A program made the position numbers and the translations under genes. This document shows, one piece after another, positions 33,808-46,278 of a DNA stretch of 64,000 nucleotides. The number at the start of each line of letters is the position of its first letter. Positions within the stretch are counted from its first letter, which is position 1. Source of the stretch: Bondarzewia mesenterica (taxonomy: Eukaryota > Basidiomycota > Agaricomycetes > Russulales > Bondarzewiaceae); the NCBI GenBank assembly GCA_004802705.1, contig SGPL01000043.1:37209-101208 (forward strand), read 5' to 3'. The notes under the pieces were generated by a model. That model saw only the letters and a program-made list of their open reading frames with translations. It did not search any database and was not told the DNA's origin.

Positions 33808-36332
33808 TCATGCATGCTGGGAGTGATTTCTGGCCTCCTCGTCAAGTTGCTCCGCTTCCTGCAAGCGATCTAAGGCCCGGTACGTCTTCGACAAGTTGGA
33901 AATTACGAAGAGGGTGTCCGGATGCTCCTCCCCGAGTACTCGCCGACTCGTCTCCATTACCACCACCTGCAGAGACTCTGCCTCCTTCCACCGACCCTGG
34001 TTCAAAAATGTCGATGCCAGGTTGGCCATGGCTGTGAGCGTGTGCGGATGCTCCTCNCCGAGCACTCGCNGNCTCGCCTCCATTGCCACCAATTGCAGCG
34101 ACTTCGCCTCCTTCCACAGACCCTGGTTCCAAAATGTCAATGCCAGGTTAGCCATGGCTGAGAGCGTGTCCGGGTGGTCCTCCCCAAGCACTCGCCGACT
34201 CGCCTCCATTACCACCAACCTCAACGCTCTCGCCGTTTCCCATCGCCCGCCTTCGTAATATACCAACCCAAATCTTGATGCAACATCCGATCTAGGCTTC
34301 AAGTTCTCTTTCAGTGATTCTGTTATGTGAGGCATAAGTGTCCGTCTGAACCCATAATCCTCTGATCCAAATTCCCACTTCACTGACATACCGAGGATGC
34401 ACTGTGTGCACCCCACAGTCGATGCCACGTCCGTGATCGTGGTCCGGCTCCAGGAATGTACTAGTGGATGAATCGACAGCGTTTGTGCCTCTGCCTCAAA
34501 ATCCATCAGTGAGTACGAGCGGATCTCTGCGATCATCCTCTTGAATAGTACCGTGTCCCAGTGTCCGTCGGAATTCCGGAAATTTCCAAGGAAGGCCTTG
34601 CACGTCCTCAGATCAATCTCGACGTCAGCGATTGTGGGTTTGTACATATCTATGTTGCCGGTGGCGTTCTCGAATATCGCTTCCGAGATTCCTTCGTGAT
34701 GCAGGAACGAGCATATCTGTAGAAATTCTTGCGCCAATCGTCCCAGCCGCTTGAAACTCATCGCCCACGTCGTGTAAACAGTCCACTTGTGGTCATCGTG
34801 CTTTTGGACCTCATCACGATATTCCTCCAGAAGTTCCGTGCGGCGCTGCCGATACAACTTGAAGTAGACGATGAAACTGCAGTCAGTTCTCCTCATGTAT
34901 GCGCCGGCCTGAACCACTGCCAAAGCGAGATATCCGAATTCCTTGACAGTACTCAATAACGAGGCAATCTGTGAGGAATCAGATTTCCTACCTTGACGAT
35001 TTCCCTGGCCACGGCTTCGACCTCATCGGTACGGTCAGTCTCTGTCATCTTCAGCAAAAGGTCCGTCGCATCCTTTTCTGTCATTTCCAAGATGGAACTT
35101 GACTGAGTAGCGTGATTACGCATGTCACGATTTCGACTCGTGATGATAATATTGCCGTGTGAGCAAGGAGGAAAATAGGTGCGCAAGTTGATATGTGAAT
35201 CGTCTGCATTATTGAACAGGAGCAGCCAGTTCTCGCGTCGCCCGACAAGCCAGGATGCGCGTCCTGAGCAGAATCGCCGACGCCTTCCGATAGCGCTATG
35301 TTCTTTAGGTCTGCGTCGATCGTATCCGCCGTGCTCGCATCAACGAAGAAAACGTCCAAGAATCTGTGCAGAAGAGTTTGTCGTCGTATCCGAGCCGAAA
35401 ATTGAACCGTATAGAGATGCCACTCACCGACTTGGCTGAGCATCCATCTGACACTCCTGCAGGAACTTATAGGCCAGCTGGCTCTTTCCCGATCCCCCGA
35501 GCCCGTAGAGAACATATACACGCTGCCTGTTCGATTCCGCTGCAAAAAAATTGTGCATTCGTGACAGGATATCTGCTCTTCCCGTGAAAGTCAGATGGCG
35601 GAAGGGCATCTCTTGTGACCTGGTTTCCGGTCCGTCAAAGTTGCTTCAATGATAGCGTGCCCATGGCGTAGCGGATTTCTGTTAAAGATAGTGACTATCG
35701 CCGAGAATCAGTCATCCAGAAGAATCGCAATAAGATAAACCTACGTACACTAAACAACTGAATCGCATGCTCTAACTTGATGCTGTGATTGGCCAAATCA
35801 TCCGCAATTTGTGACTTGCGGAATACACGCTGCGTCCACGATAACTGCGTCGCTCGTTCCATTACGATACGTATCGAATCCAAGACCCTGTAACACCCTG
35901 CAGCTTAAAGACATGGATCCTATTGTGAGATGTACACACGGACTCATTGAATTCCTCGATATCAGCAATGAGTGTCGGAGGAGCATCCTTCCATTTGCCT
36001 TCCATGCGATCTCGCAAGCCAATCCAAAAGCTAGCTGCACGAAGAGCGAGCTGACGACAAGCCTCTTTATTTGAATTGACCTACTGATCGCGGGTGGAGA
36101 CGTTTCCGAGAGCATTCAAAGGCAAGGCAGACGATCTACGTACCTTGAGAGACTGCAAGATCTTGATTATGATGGACGCTGCGACAGAGGCAGGAGCACA
36201 ACCGGCTGCGTTTCCAACGCCTTTGGCTACATTTGCGATGAGAGACGATATATCGATTGCAGCATCCGCAAGTGGAGTCGAAGACGTGACTGATGCAACT
36301 GGAGTGTTACTGGAAAATGTAGTGAACGACAT
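33808..36332 (-). CDS. NLR copy 2: MLKL-like head, NB-ARC-type NTPase, short TPR array
   Basis: Exon 1 (36332-36144) starts MSFTTFSSNTPVASV and has a helical, Gly/Ala-rich part. Exon 2 (36080-35944) begins VNSNKEACRQLALRAASFW and exon 3 (from 35887) continues IEEFNEVLDSIRIVMERA, then FRKSQIADDL and KLEHAIQLF. This pattern is that of the MLKL-type four-helix bundle found at the head of fungal NLR-like proteins, where it is thought to act on membranes in cell death. The nucleotide domain has FTGRADILSRMHNFF, P-loop YGLGGSGKSQLAYKF and SHGNIIITSRNRDM. Introns are 36081-36143, 35888-35943, 35364-35427 and 34942-34991. About three TPR units precede the tail QLDEEARNHSQHA. One base appears missing near 35257-35262 (DA|SWLVGRRENWLLLF changes frame), and the linker before FTGR has an unresolved splice or indel. 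It is the inverted partner of 8.7-11.6 kb and the better preserved copy. Confidence 0.82.
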
Positions 36333-39300
36333 ATGAGATTGGAGGATGAAGAGAAGTGGAGAGAAGTGATGAGGTGAAATGATAGCTCCCCCTGTTGCAA
36401 ACGAGGTCATGTAGCACCGCATGAGCGCCCGTATGCTGTGCTGTACTAGTATCCCAGAGTATCCCACGCAGAAAAACTTCAAAAGCGAATGCAAGGACTG
36501 ACTGATCCAATACGTATCCTGAAGCCTAGAGCGCTGCGGAAAGACCACATACATAGCTGTTCCTGCACTTATCAATGCTTGACAGTCTCATCGGCCCTAC
36601 TGTCTGCTGGAACCATCCACAGACTGGGTGAGTTGTGAGCAACAAAGCGCACGAGCCTTGAAGATTGAAGCAACATTTCAAGTAGTGGTAGACAGTTAAG
36701 GGCGTACCTGAAGCGCATAGTTACCATCGCTTAAAGGTCACCATTTTTACTTGCTTGCCATCCGTACTGATGCAAGTAGATACTTACACGTCCTGGGACC
36801 TGCAAGGATAGATATATGGCTCCGATTTCGGATGACGTCGGAAACAAATTTCAGGTGGCACATTCCATCTCCGCGATTTTGAGAATCTGAGATACTGAAC
36901 ATACGCATGGGGGAATCGTTTGCACGTATTGATTACCAGTTCAATACTGTCCGACTCCTGACTATTATGTCCTGAGCTCGATTGGATTGATCAGTACTTG
37001 AGTAACTAGATTAGAAGCTTTCTGCAGAACGGGAGTATCAAATGACCATTGCTGATGACAGACAAACCCGGACGATCCACAGCACGACGCTGTGCTGTCA
37101 TGCGTATATCCACTTTCTTCACTTTTTTTCTCTATCAACTATCCTTGCCCTCTTAGCCCGCATCGTCTTTGACCTCTTTCACGACGGATACGTCATATTC
37201 TCCTATTGTCACTCGTGCCTCCATACGATTCGACTTTTCCAACTCATCCCCCTATTATATTACTGTTGCTCCTTCCTTTTCTCTTCGTGTCGTAGTGCAG
37301 ATACAATTCCCCTCACCTCTGGCGATTCTCAGTGACAGAAATGGCAATGAGCTTTTAACGGCTTGGGTTGCAACTTTCTCGGTAAGTTTGAGCTATGCAT
37401 GTGTGAAGGCATAGACAGTCAGCACGTATAGGAGGATGAGTGGTACTGATAGGAAGCGCACCAATTCGACACGGACAACTACCAAAATCCTCTGCCAAGA
37501 ATCCAGTAGGATCATTGACCTAGCTCCTTCGAAAGAAGGGGAAGCTGATTCCCCTAGATCAATTTGTGAGAATCACGACGACAGACAGAAGCCCGGCCTC
37601 GAGCGCATCGGTATAGGCACCATCGCTACTCGTAATCTGGCGTGTGAATGAGGCGTTGTGCCTTGGGATTTTTCGTCTGAAAGCGTGTTGAAAGCGGAAG
37701 CGGGGAGGGGGAGGGGGGGCATCGGGATCTGTACAATGGCGAGGAAAGGCTAGAGAAAAAGAGAAAAAGAGCCTTACGATTGAACATAGCATGTGCACTG
37801 GCATATTGTTGATACGGATGGCGAATTATCAGGCAGCCGTTGAGCTGAGCCTCGGTGAAGGGCAGAAGGAGGGTGAGAGGGCGATGCGGGTGACGTGAAT
37901 GGCGAAGTGGCATGGGAAGAAGAAATTTTGTTCAGAAAGTATGGATGTAACTATAAGTCCTACGCACCTGGGACGGGGAGCAGGGACGTACCGGTGAACT
38001 TGAAGGCTTTTCCGCTTGGGCGACCTTTCTACATGATTCGGTTTGAGTAGTTGAGCGTCGCCTGGTATTTGTGGCACTTCTTCAACTCCCTATTTGAATG
38101 GCTTTTCACGGCATTTGGGAGTGTCAGGACATTGTCTTATCGCCCACTCAGATCGTATTCCTCACGCAAAGTAGATTAAAGACTCACTTTTGCCATTATA
38201 CGTCAAAGGTCAATCCCCATCCCTCAGTCAGACTGCAACAGAACGCAATGCGCCATACCACTCGTAAATCCCCACGACGATCCCTTCGTCCTCTTCTCAA
38301 CTGATCTCCGCCGGAAGTTATTTGCGCTTGTAATCTTTTTTTTTACTGAACTCGATCGATTCGACACGACCAGAATCGGTCGCACATCTATAAGTCCCTT
38401 CTTTCTGATGCATTAAGAACCGCACCTCTGGCTGTGCCCGCAATATGAATGCACGAAGAGAAAATCTTACACGACGGTGAATTTGATTTCCAACGACGCG
38501 AATTCCTGGGTAAGGTATAAACATATAGGTCGTCAGCACAAATGCACGCCTGTTTTCCGAAGGTTCCAGGGAAAGCGCACCAGATCAAAATGGAAGATGT
38601 GTGACTTCCTTACCTACCAAAAAATCGGAATCATCGAATAGGCCCACCTCTCCCTCTAGAAAGGAGGCGGAGAGTACATCTTACAAGAGGAAGGTGCGAG
38701 CATGGCGACTACAGACTCAGAAGTGGACTCGTAAATGTGTGTGCGCCGTCGCCGGACCTGTATTTGCCGTGCTGCAGGGTTGAGAAAAAATCTTCGGTGG
38801 GGGCGTCCGAGGTGGGACGATAGTGGAAGTGCGGAGCGATACGGGCATTGTAGATCACGACTATGTGTACGGAAATAAATTCTTGTTGGCGGAGGGTGTA
38901 TTACTTGAGCACATTACATGCGCGACGCAGGAAAGAAGAGGGAAACAGAAAGAGTAAAGGTACCTAAATACCTTCTCCAAGGCCCTTGAAGTCGGCCAAA
39001 AAAATTGTTTGCGCAGCTGCCGCCATCCGTGCACGCAATCAAGCGGTAGTGGCATCTGGAATTCCAGATTTTTTTTGGAAGGTCTCAAGGTACCCAGACA
39101 ATTACCTCCGCGGAAAACTCGATCTTGACCCCGAAATCATCTGGCGCGATTCGGATGTCATGAGCGTGCATGAGCATGTTGCGGCACTTGAGGGTCATCC
39201 TGTGATGCTCGACGATGGTGTTGGCGTGTTTGGCGTTGGGGACCCGCGGACGTGTACTTGAAACACTGACAACAATCCCGTGTTGCGTAAGCCGGCTATG

Positions 39301-41010
39301 AGCCCGTGGGTTAATCCTTTCAGTTTCATCGAGTCTTCCTGTATAGATGCATTCGGCATGCGTGACGACGTCGCTGGTGGCGAAATGAGCTCCGAGTACT
39401 TTTTTGGCGGGGTTTCTGGGCTCCATGCTGTTCTAAAAATCCGAATGCTGCTGACTCGCGCGGGCGGTGATGCAGTTTTCGATTAAAATAAAATTTTCGA
39501 AGAGGGGAAAAAGACACACGTAGTCACGACAGGCCACACAAAAACCGTCTTTCGACCTACCATTCTATTCATCCAAGAATCCTCCAACTCCGCCAAGGCT
39601 GGCGTTGCAAGACTCTATTGCTGTCGTGTATGTCCATTGTCAAGGGGCAAGAAAATTCCGTGGAACATAGGCGAGGGAGACAAGGGTGAATGAGTGAATC
39701 TGTGGATGATTCTGCATGTCAATGTTGTTCTCGATGTAATCTCAGAGCGTGCCAGACACGGCGTCAAAGACAATAATGATGGGAGTCATGGGACGGCGGT
39801 GGGCAGAGCAAAAACATTCGTCCAGCGAGGCGGAAGAGGTTGCCGGAGGTTTGAAAGGGGTGGGCACACGGGGAGAAGACCGTGACGTCGGGTTGCGCAC
39901 GGTGTTGACGAGATGAGAAGAGCTATTTGGCGCGGCGAATCTCTGAGAAGGAAAATGTCGGTCGCGGAATTTAGCCTTGTGGCCAAGATACCGACGTTCC
40001 ACATCCAACTAATGAAGTGACGATAATGAACACGCACATCCAGTCACCGAGCCGTGTATACATGTGTGATACACAGAACGATTGTCTTCTGTGCGAGGTT
40101 TGCAAAGGAGACTAACAGAGACTAACATGTGTGATAGACTCGAGCTAGTAAGAGGCCCAAGGGACGTTCCTGCTTACAAATGTCGTTCGAGTGCGCTACG
40201 CGCTGCAGGCTGCCGCCGCTGCTACGCGAGGCTACGCGGCTACGACTGGCTACAATCGTCCTCGACAAGTTTTCAAACTTTCAGAATCTCAACTGTCAAC
40301 TGTTAATATCTGCCTCAGGATATTCATGCTTGACATGAGGACAGAATGAAGTAAAATACAGTAAGATTTGATTTCCTTCATGGTTAGTCGTGAACAACTG
40401 ACTGGCACATACTGCTCAGCCGCGGCAACCTCACAAGTCGTGAACGCGTGAATCTCACGTCCTTTCGCACCACAGAGACCATTCACAGAGACCATTCACT
40501 ATTCATACTGATCATGCAGCGCTTGTTCTTCGCGCTCGTTCAAAAATCGTTCAACTTTCGTTGCGCATTTGCCATGACGATAGCGGGACTTGCCTGGGTT
40601 TCCCTCCGTTATGTCTCTTCCGTCACCTCTCGTTTACTTCCCATCTAGTTCCCATCAGCTCGAACTGGTGACCGAATGACAGCGTTAGAGCTGTGTGTAA
40701 CAACGACCTCGAGGTCTGCCAGCCACGTTCATCGACAGTAAAATTCCAGACGCAGCTGTAATTTCAGATGTACATGATGCCGAAGGATGCGCAAAATGAT
40801 GACTTCACCTCTCCATCGATTCATACCTGCGCGCTACTACTGGTGCGATCAACACCGCCGTCGCACAGGTCGTGGTTCGTTCCAAGCCGTGTTTTTCCTA
40901 TGGCACGCACAAGGTGTGCACATCTTCCCTACGCGTTTGCGACTGTGTTGACTTCTTTCCGGTACGGTGTCCTTGAAGATCTTCATATCTAGAATGCAAC
41001 AATATCACCT
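36333..41010. other. gene-poor region, possible decayed minus-strand gene
   Basis: No family is recognised. On the minus strand several stretches look coding: about 39426-39085 (NPRAHSRLTQHGIVVS), 38539-38318 (YMFIPYPGIRVVGNQ), 38077-37960 ending at a good donor (CCCAG|GTGCGT), and near 37880-37790 (EAQLNGCLIIRHPYQQY). They may be remnants or exons of one hypothetical gene, but no confident chain can be built. Bases 36333-37000 should include the NLR copy 2 promoter; no clear TATA box is seen. Confidence 0.25.
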
Positions 41011-41019
41011 TGAGTCGAA

Positions 41020-41205
41020 CATTTCAAAGGTCCCATCACTGTAATGTGGTCTGGTGGGTAATCATCGCTTTTGGCCAGATTGTGGCAGGGGTGGGCGCTG
41101 CAGGGAATCTCGGACCAGGGCCTGGACGTGACCCTTTCCTATGCCCTGCTGAAAGCGCTATTTTTCGACGGCCGCCCAGACCAACCTGTGATGCGTTAGT
41201 GTTTA
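41020..41205 (+). pseudogene. fragment of the NTPase-nuclease head repeat
   Basis: Aligns by eye to 15895-16040 of the NTPase-nuclease gene: AATCTCGGACCAGGGC, TGACCCTT.CC.ATGC and GCGCTATT.TT.GACGGCCG are shared, with insertions upstream. No P-loop or nuclease part follows, and the frame is not maintained. It shows that the gene family was once more widespread in this neighbourhood, or that a piece was copied. Confidence 0.7.
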
Positions 41206-44200
41206 CAACATCGAGTGGCTGGGCCCCTCGTATAGTGCAGACTGTTAGAATCGCATTATCGCCTTGATGGATGCGCCGGACGCCAATTTTGTGTATCAAG
41301 AACGTCGCCTCATTGAGATCATTGTCGGTGGATTTCAGGGAACTTTTGGTCAGTACTAAGTGAGTTATTATAAGTGTTAGGTGAGCTGAAGGAGAGGGGT
41401 ATCCGCAGACTTGGAAACCCGCTTTTTTCTCAGACAATTGGTCAAATAAGTAACTTCGTGGCATTGCTGATGTCCGCCAAGGTGGGAGGATTGGGGGGCT
41501 GAGTAGATAAGGGAATTTGAGCGGCGTTCGGAGGAGACTGCAGCCACGGAGTACGCAGCCAGACACACCGACTGCGCTGAGGGCGGACTGAAAAAAGCGG
41601 CCTAGGCGCGACCGTAACTGCATTCCCTGCGACCATTATAGTTCCGGTGTGTTGTTCTGATTCCGCAGCCTTTTCCTCTTTTCGTTTTCACTAGTTCCGT
41701 CTCATCTCTTCCCATCCTGAGGGAATTTCGATTTTGTCCTCGATCATGCGTTCTACGGGGCTCACGCTCTACCTCCAATTGGATCGCACGACCCAGCTCC
41801 TCATGTCCATCCGATCCATCCCGTAGGTTATTTTGTACGCAGGTCCGTACTGCGACGCCTAATGACTTCCCTTCACTATCTTTTACTCTTTACGTGGCCT
41901 TTTACGGCTCTGTCATGCCTTTCGGCAGGTCACCTGAAGCCTTCGCTCAATGGAAGATACCTGGCACTTGAATTGACGCTAATGCTACGTTCTCCGGTCC
42001 CAATATCCCAGGCATGTGACAGCGCACAAACTACTCAATCTGATACACCCATATACTCATGGCGTTCATCTTCCGGCTATTACAGTCCTGATATCAACCT
42101 TACCAGTCCCATGCCCCCTTTCTCCCCGCAGAAGTGGCTGCATACTGGAGAATCTCGGAGATCCCTTTGCATAGGGTCATCCAATCAGCCCAGTCACCTT
42201 AGGCCGTATGCTCTCAACTTCCTACCATTGTCTCATGACTTGACTTCTGTCTGTGACTCCCGCCACTCCACTCCACGACAGATTCAGCTACTGGTACCAG
42301 TCGATAAGCTTTAAAGCTTCACTGGCAAGCGCTGATACTGTATGGGTCACGCGCCGCTGAACTTCAGCAGCTGTTCTACGTTATCATATCACGGAAACGC
42401 CGACTAGATCCTTTCACATATGCAGCTTGAAAAATAGGGAAGAGAGTCAGTTCCATCCAAAGGGATAGACATATCCAATGCCTGTATATTGTCATATCCG
42501 TCTATCTGACTTCCCTCACAACTGAAATGTGCAGTCTCATTCGTTGAGTCAAGCCATTACGTTGTTTTAAGTTTCTGCAGTCACCGTCGAGAAGCTAGTC
42601 GTGAGGTGATTTTTCTACAGATAGCCGACAAGATAGGAATATGTACTCCTACGATAGGAAGACGCCTCAGGAACATGAGACCCCGCTTGACAAGCTTTCA
42701 ATTTGGTATTATCTTCATGGCTTCTTCGGAGCGCTCACTGGTCCCTGAGTGAGAAGACGAATACTTAGACGTGGAGTTTACTATATCCGACCAACTCACA
42801 AATACTAGTCGCCATAAGCGGCAATAGTGCAGGTATTGCGAGATGAGAGAGATGTGTGCGAAAGAGAGGACAAACCATGACATGACGAATGGCATAGGAT
42901 GATGTAGAGGTGTTATCAGGAAAAATATGCGGAATGACGCTAACGAGACAACTGAATCCATCGTGAAGAGCAGTCGACGACTCTTACCCTGCTATTTAGG
43001 CTATGAACAGAGGCGCTTGCACCAACCTTTACGCAGCGGTGGGCACGACTCTGATTCACAGCTAATAGTAGACCAAGAGACGCGGAAGTCATATTCACTC
43101 TAGAGGAAAGTCATCAGCGACGAGAACCACGATGAGCGTAGGGAAAACAAGGGAATGGGGGAGTGATGTACTCATCTCTGGGAAAATGACGACTTTTATA
43201 CTTGAAAGTCGGCCTTGTCCAACAAGCTCAGATCCAATGAGCGATACGCTTGTCCGATGCGATGGATTATCTTGGCCCATTCCTGGAAAGAGAGAAAGAA
43301 AGACAGCGGACCATGAGATACACTTGCACTCGTAAGCATTGCAACTCCCGACGATTGGTTATTCCAGAGATTGGACAGAGATCTCCAAATCAAATGGGAA
43401 GCCTGAATGGTTATCTTGCAGGCGCCATCTATAGCACGCAAAGCATGTAAATCCATCCACGAAAGACCTTAATTCAGGGCATATCTTGCCGCTCTTTATC
43501 AATCGATAGCGACGCAAAATCGACATGTACCGGGCTCTTGCCCCCTCCCCCCGGCTCCCAAGTCTCGAGATCCACCAGAAGCCGATTTTCGGAGCGGAAG
43601 ATACCATGTACACTGCCACTTTTGGTTGGGTAGCATCGTGATTGATGGGCAAGCTTGGGCAAGCAGCTGGAGGTGGGGACGGGTATTTGCTATCGCGTTC
43701 CGAAGGCTAGCGTTACTGGATGACTTCCCGTAAGGCCCAACTAGGCTTACGGGAAGTCATCCGCTATAAGATCCGTACGGACTCATCTTTCGGATTAAAG
43801 CTCGTCAGTGCAAACACCATTGCACCAAGGTACGGCGGTTGTGTGAACTCCAATATCGATACCGCATGCATGATCTGCCGTAGGCCCGTAAGGTGTCGTG
43901 AGTCTCGTATCATAAGCGCTCCGTTATCACCTGCTGTCACCCATGACTTCATGTTTGAGGAAAAGTGCGAATTGTATCACCAGGCTAAAGCAACATTAAA
44001 TTGCGGTCACTGGCGCAGCACACGTGTGTGAGTGCAGGCCGTATGTATATGCACTGTGAAACCTTAGGTCGCAAGAAGGAGTGATCTTTCGACAAAATAT
44101 GGGTAAGTATTGGGACTGAAGCTGAAGTGCTGAACAAGTGCTGAAGCACAGCGAGCAGTAATCGGGGTTCGGGAGAGGGAACCAAGCACACAGGTCAATA

Positions 44201-44890
44201 ACCAGAACTGGTACCGTAGCTCACCTCGATGTTTGTGGAAGCGTGCGATGAAGTGACGTGTTGCACTGAATGGTGCGCGTCATATTACTTGGCCGCAGGC
44301 TCGGCGAATTCGCGACGTTGAACTTGGTGCCTGCTCCAATTGTCGGAAACAAGGTTTTAATTGGTACACAACACGGAGGACATGAGGCCTCCCGGAAGAA
44401 CGCGTGGCCTTACGGAGGTATCCTTTGGGTGCGGTTCCTATTAAATAGAATACGAAATCGAATCAATCACCAAGTGTAAGAACTGGTATCATACCAAGAT
44501 TCTCGTGCCGACAAGCCAAGTGAAGCCAGTGTTTTATGGTGAGGTTGCATCTGTCCGATGTCCTCTCGTTCTCGGCTTGAGAGCATAAGGCCGTGTATGC
44601 TCACGAATTCTACGCATCATGTTCATGGAGAAGTACTCCATTATTACGTCAAATTAAGAAGCCGTTAGTATGGGTGGACAAAAGGACGATGACAATGAGA
44701 GGCCGAGGACAATCTTGATAAGCGTTTTAAAAACACGTACCGGACGATCAATCCCGTACACGGATTCTGCTCTGGATCTCTCTGGATAGTGTGTAGACGG
44801 CATAGCAATCATTCACCAACGGCCCGGCCACTGGGAATGTGCAAAACAGATAGCCCCAAGCTATGTACCCTTATGAAGGATGATCACCGC
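41206..44890. other. gene-poor region
   Basis: No gene is recognised. Open frames are short and without motifs. The region holds a perfect inverted repeat at 43718-43762, described separately. Several of the longer open stretches (for example 41862-42314 plus) have no splice signals or family resemblance that I can name. Confidence 0.4.
43718..43762. repeat. perfect 17-bp inverted repeat (hairpin)
   Basis: GGATGACTTCCCGTAAG at 43718-43734 is followed by an 11-base loop and its exact reverse complement CTTACGGGAAGTCATCC at 43746-43762. It is far from any recognised gene (the nearest is the GNAT gene 1.1 kb away). Confidence 0.9.
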
Positions 44891-45361
44891 TCAGCGCTCA
44901 ATCCTCATCAGGACATACCCAACAGATCCCTTCCAAAATCTATCACCAAATGACACCATGACTCTTTTGCGATACCAATCCATCGTATTTACCCTCGGAT
45001 CATACCATACGACCTGTGCACCGAGCTCAGTCCGTGCATATGCTAAAGCGTGCAGGAGCAACGCGCTCCCGATTCCTCGTCCTTGATAGGCCTGATCGAA
45101 AGCAAATTTGCGAAACCGTATAGCACGCATAGCACTCGCTCCAGCACTCGGAAGGCCGTCCGCGTAGTTGATAACCCTCGTTGGAATGAGATTACGGCAG
45201 TCGGAGCGCCGGTCTGACCAACCAATGGCAAGAACGCCCCAATGTGAAGACCTGTCTGTCTCATCCTCAGGCAGCTGAACATGACTGAGGATCACGTTGG
45301 GCCATAGCACAGTGTGACACAAGGCAATAGTATCATCTGCTGAGATGGGTCTGAACTCCAC
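44891..45361 (-). CDS. GNAT-family N-acetyltransferase
   Basis: A single-exon gene of 156 residues starting MEFRPISADDTIAL, a typical N-terminal strand-helix of the family. The acetyl-CoA binding loop is clear: FAFDQAYQGRGIGSALLLHA with Q-x-x-G-x-G. The end has VVWYDPRVNTMDWYRK and a last strand VGYVLMRIER. The length is normal for a stand-alone GNAT. The acceptor substrate is unknown; the family acetylates amines on small molecules or protein N-termini. Start ATG 45361; there is no alternative start upstream in frame. It is flanked on both sides by sequence without recognised genes. Confidence 0.88.
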   Translation of the reverse strand: MEFRPISADDTIALCHTVLWPNVILSHVQLPEDETDRSSHWGVLAIGWSDRRSDCRNLIPTRVINYADGLPSAGASAMRAIRFRKFAFDQAYQGRGIGSALLLHALAYARTELGAQVVWYDPRVNTMDWYRKRVMVSFGDRFWKGSVGYVLMRIER

Positions 45362-46278
45362 GGCTTATAAATGCAATTTCCGCCCTCACGAGTCTACGAC
45401 AGCCTGAGATTGTACGTGCGGGACTTACTCTTCGATTCTTCTCAACGGTGACAGGCATAGTTTGATATTTATGGATGAATAAGAAGTGATATTATCGGTG
45501 CAGTGATGCCCTTAACGGAGGTCAAGGTGGATGAGGTTGCGGTGAATTGGTGAGCCCAATTGAACATATGGGGGCCGATAGGGGTTGAAGAGCGATGACT
45601 ACGGACCTGGAGCACATGGCTGTGAAATCTTGATTGTGAGTGCAAATTTAAGTCATGACGTCGGATTTTCTGCGCAGCAATGATTCATGAACAATACATT
45701 AGACATGAAAAATTATGAATTGCCTTTACACAAGTACACTGACTGTCGCCATTGTGCATGTCCAAAAGAAGAAACTTAAACAAAATCTGAGGCATGTACG
45801 ACCAGGGCAATGCTGGTAATACTTTGAAGAGAGTGATCATGACGCACCTCCCATATCATTCAAGGCTATTGGGCTGCGGGACAAGTTGGCGACAACAGGT
45901 AAACTGCCCAGCAGAATGCTATGCAACCTGGGAAAATCCCGACATGACGGAACCCCGCCATGAAAATTGTTAGCATGACGAGAACTCCCATACTACATCG
46001 GGAGAAACTTGAACTCACCCATATCGCGTCGCACGGCTACTTCATGGGAATGAAACTTACACGCAGGACGTGGCCAATAGTGTCGGGATATGGTATAGAT
46101 GATCATGGACTGACAGAGAATTATGGAGATGCAATTCGAGAAGTGAAGGATGACTACTAGTGCTACATGATTCAAGAACCAGACTCATAAAGTCAGGGTG
46201 CTACCTGCGGTGCATAAGTATCATGTTAGCACCGACCGCGGAAAAACTTCTCACGGAAGACCCACAGCATAAAAGATG
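45362..46278. other. intergenic region
   Basis: No gene recognised. It contains the upstream region of the GNAT gene (TTATAAATG lies directly beside its start, too close to be its TATA box) and the downstream region of the F-box gene. Confidence 0.45.

Noticed and set aside
33842..34258. plus-strand open frames over the TPR units of NLR copy 2
   Set aside because: Same reason: antisense readings of TPR repeats.
8690..36332. a functional partnership between the NLRs and the NTPase-nuclease gene
   Set aside because: Only proximity supports it; there is no shared domain or shared promoter motif, and both NLR copies seem broken.
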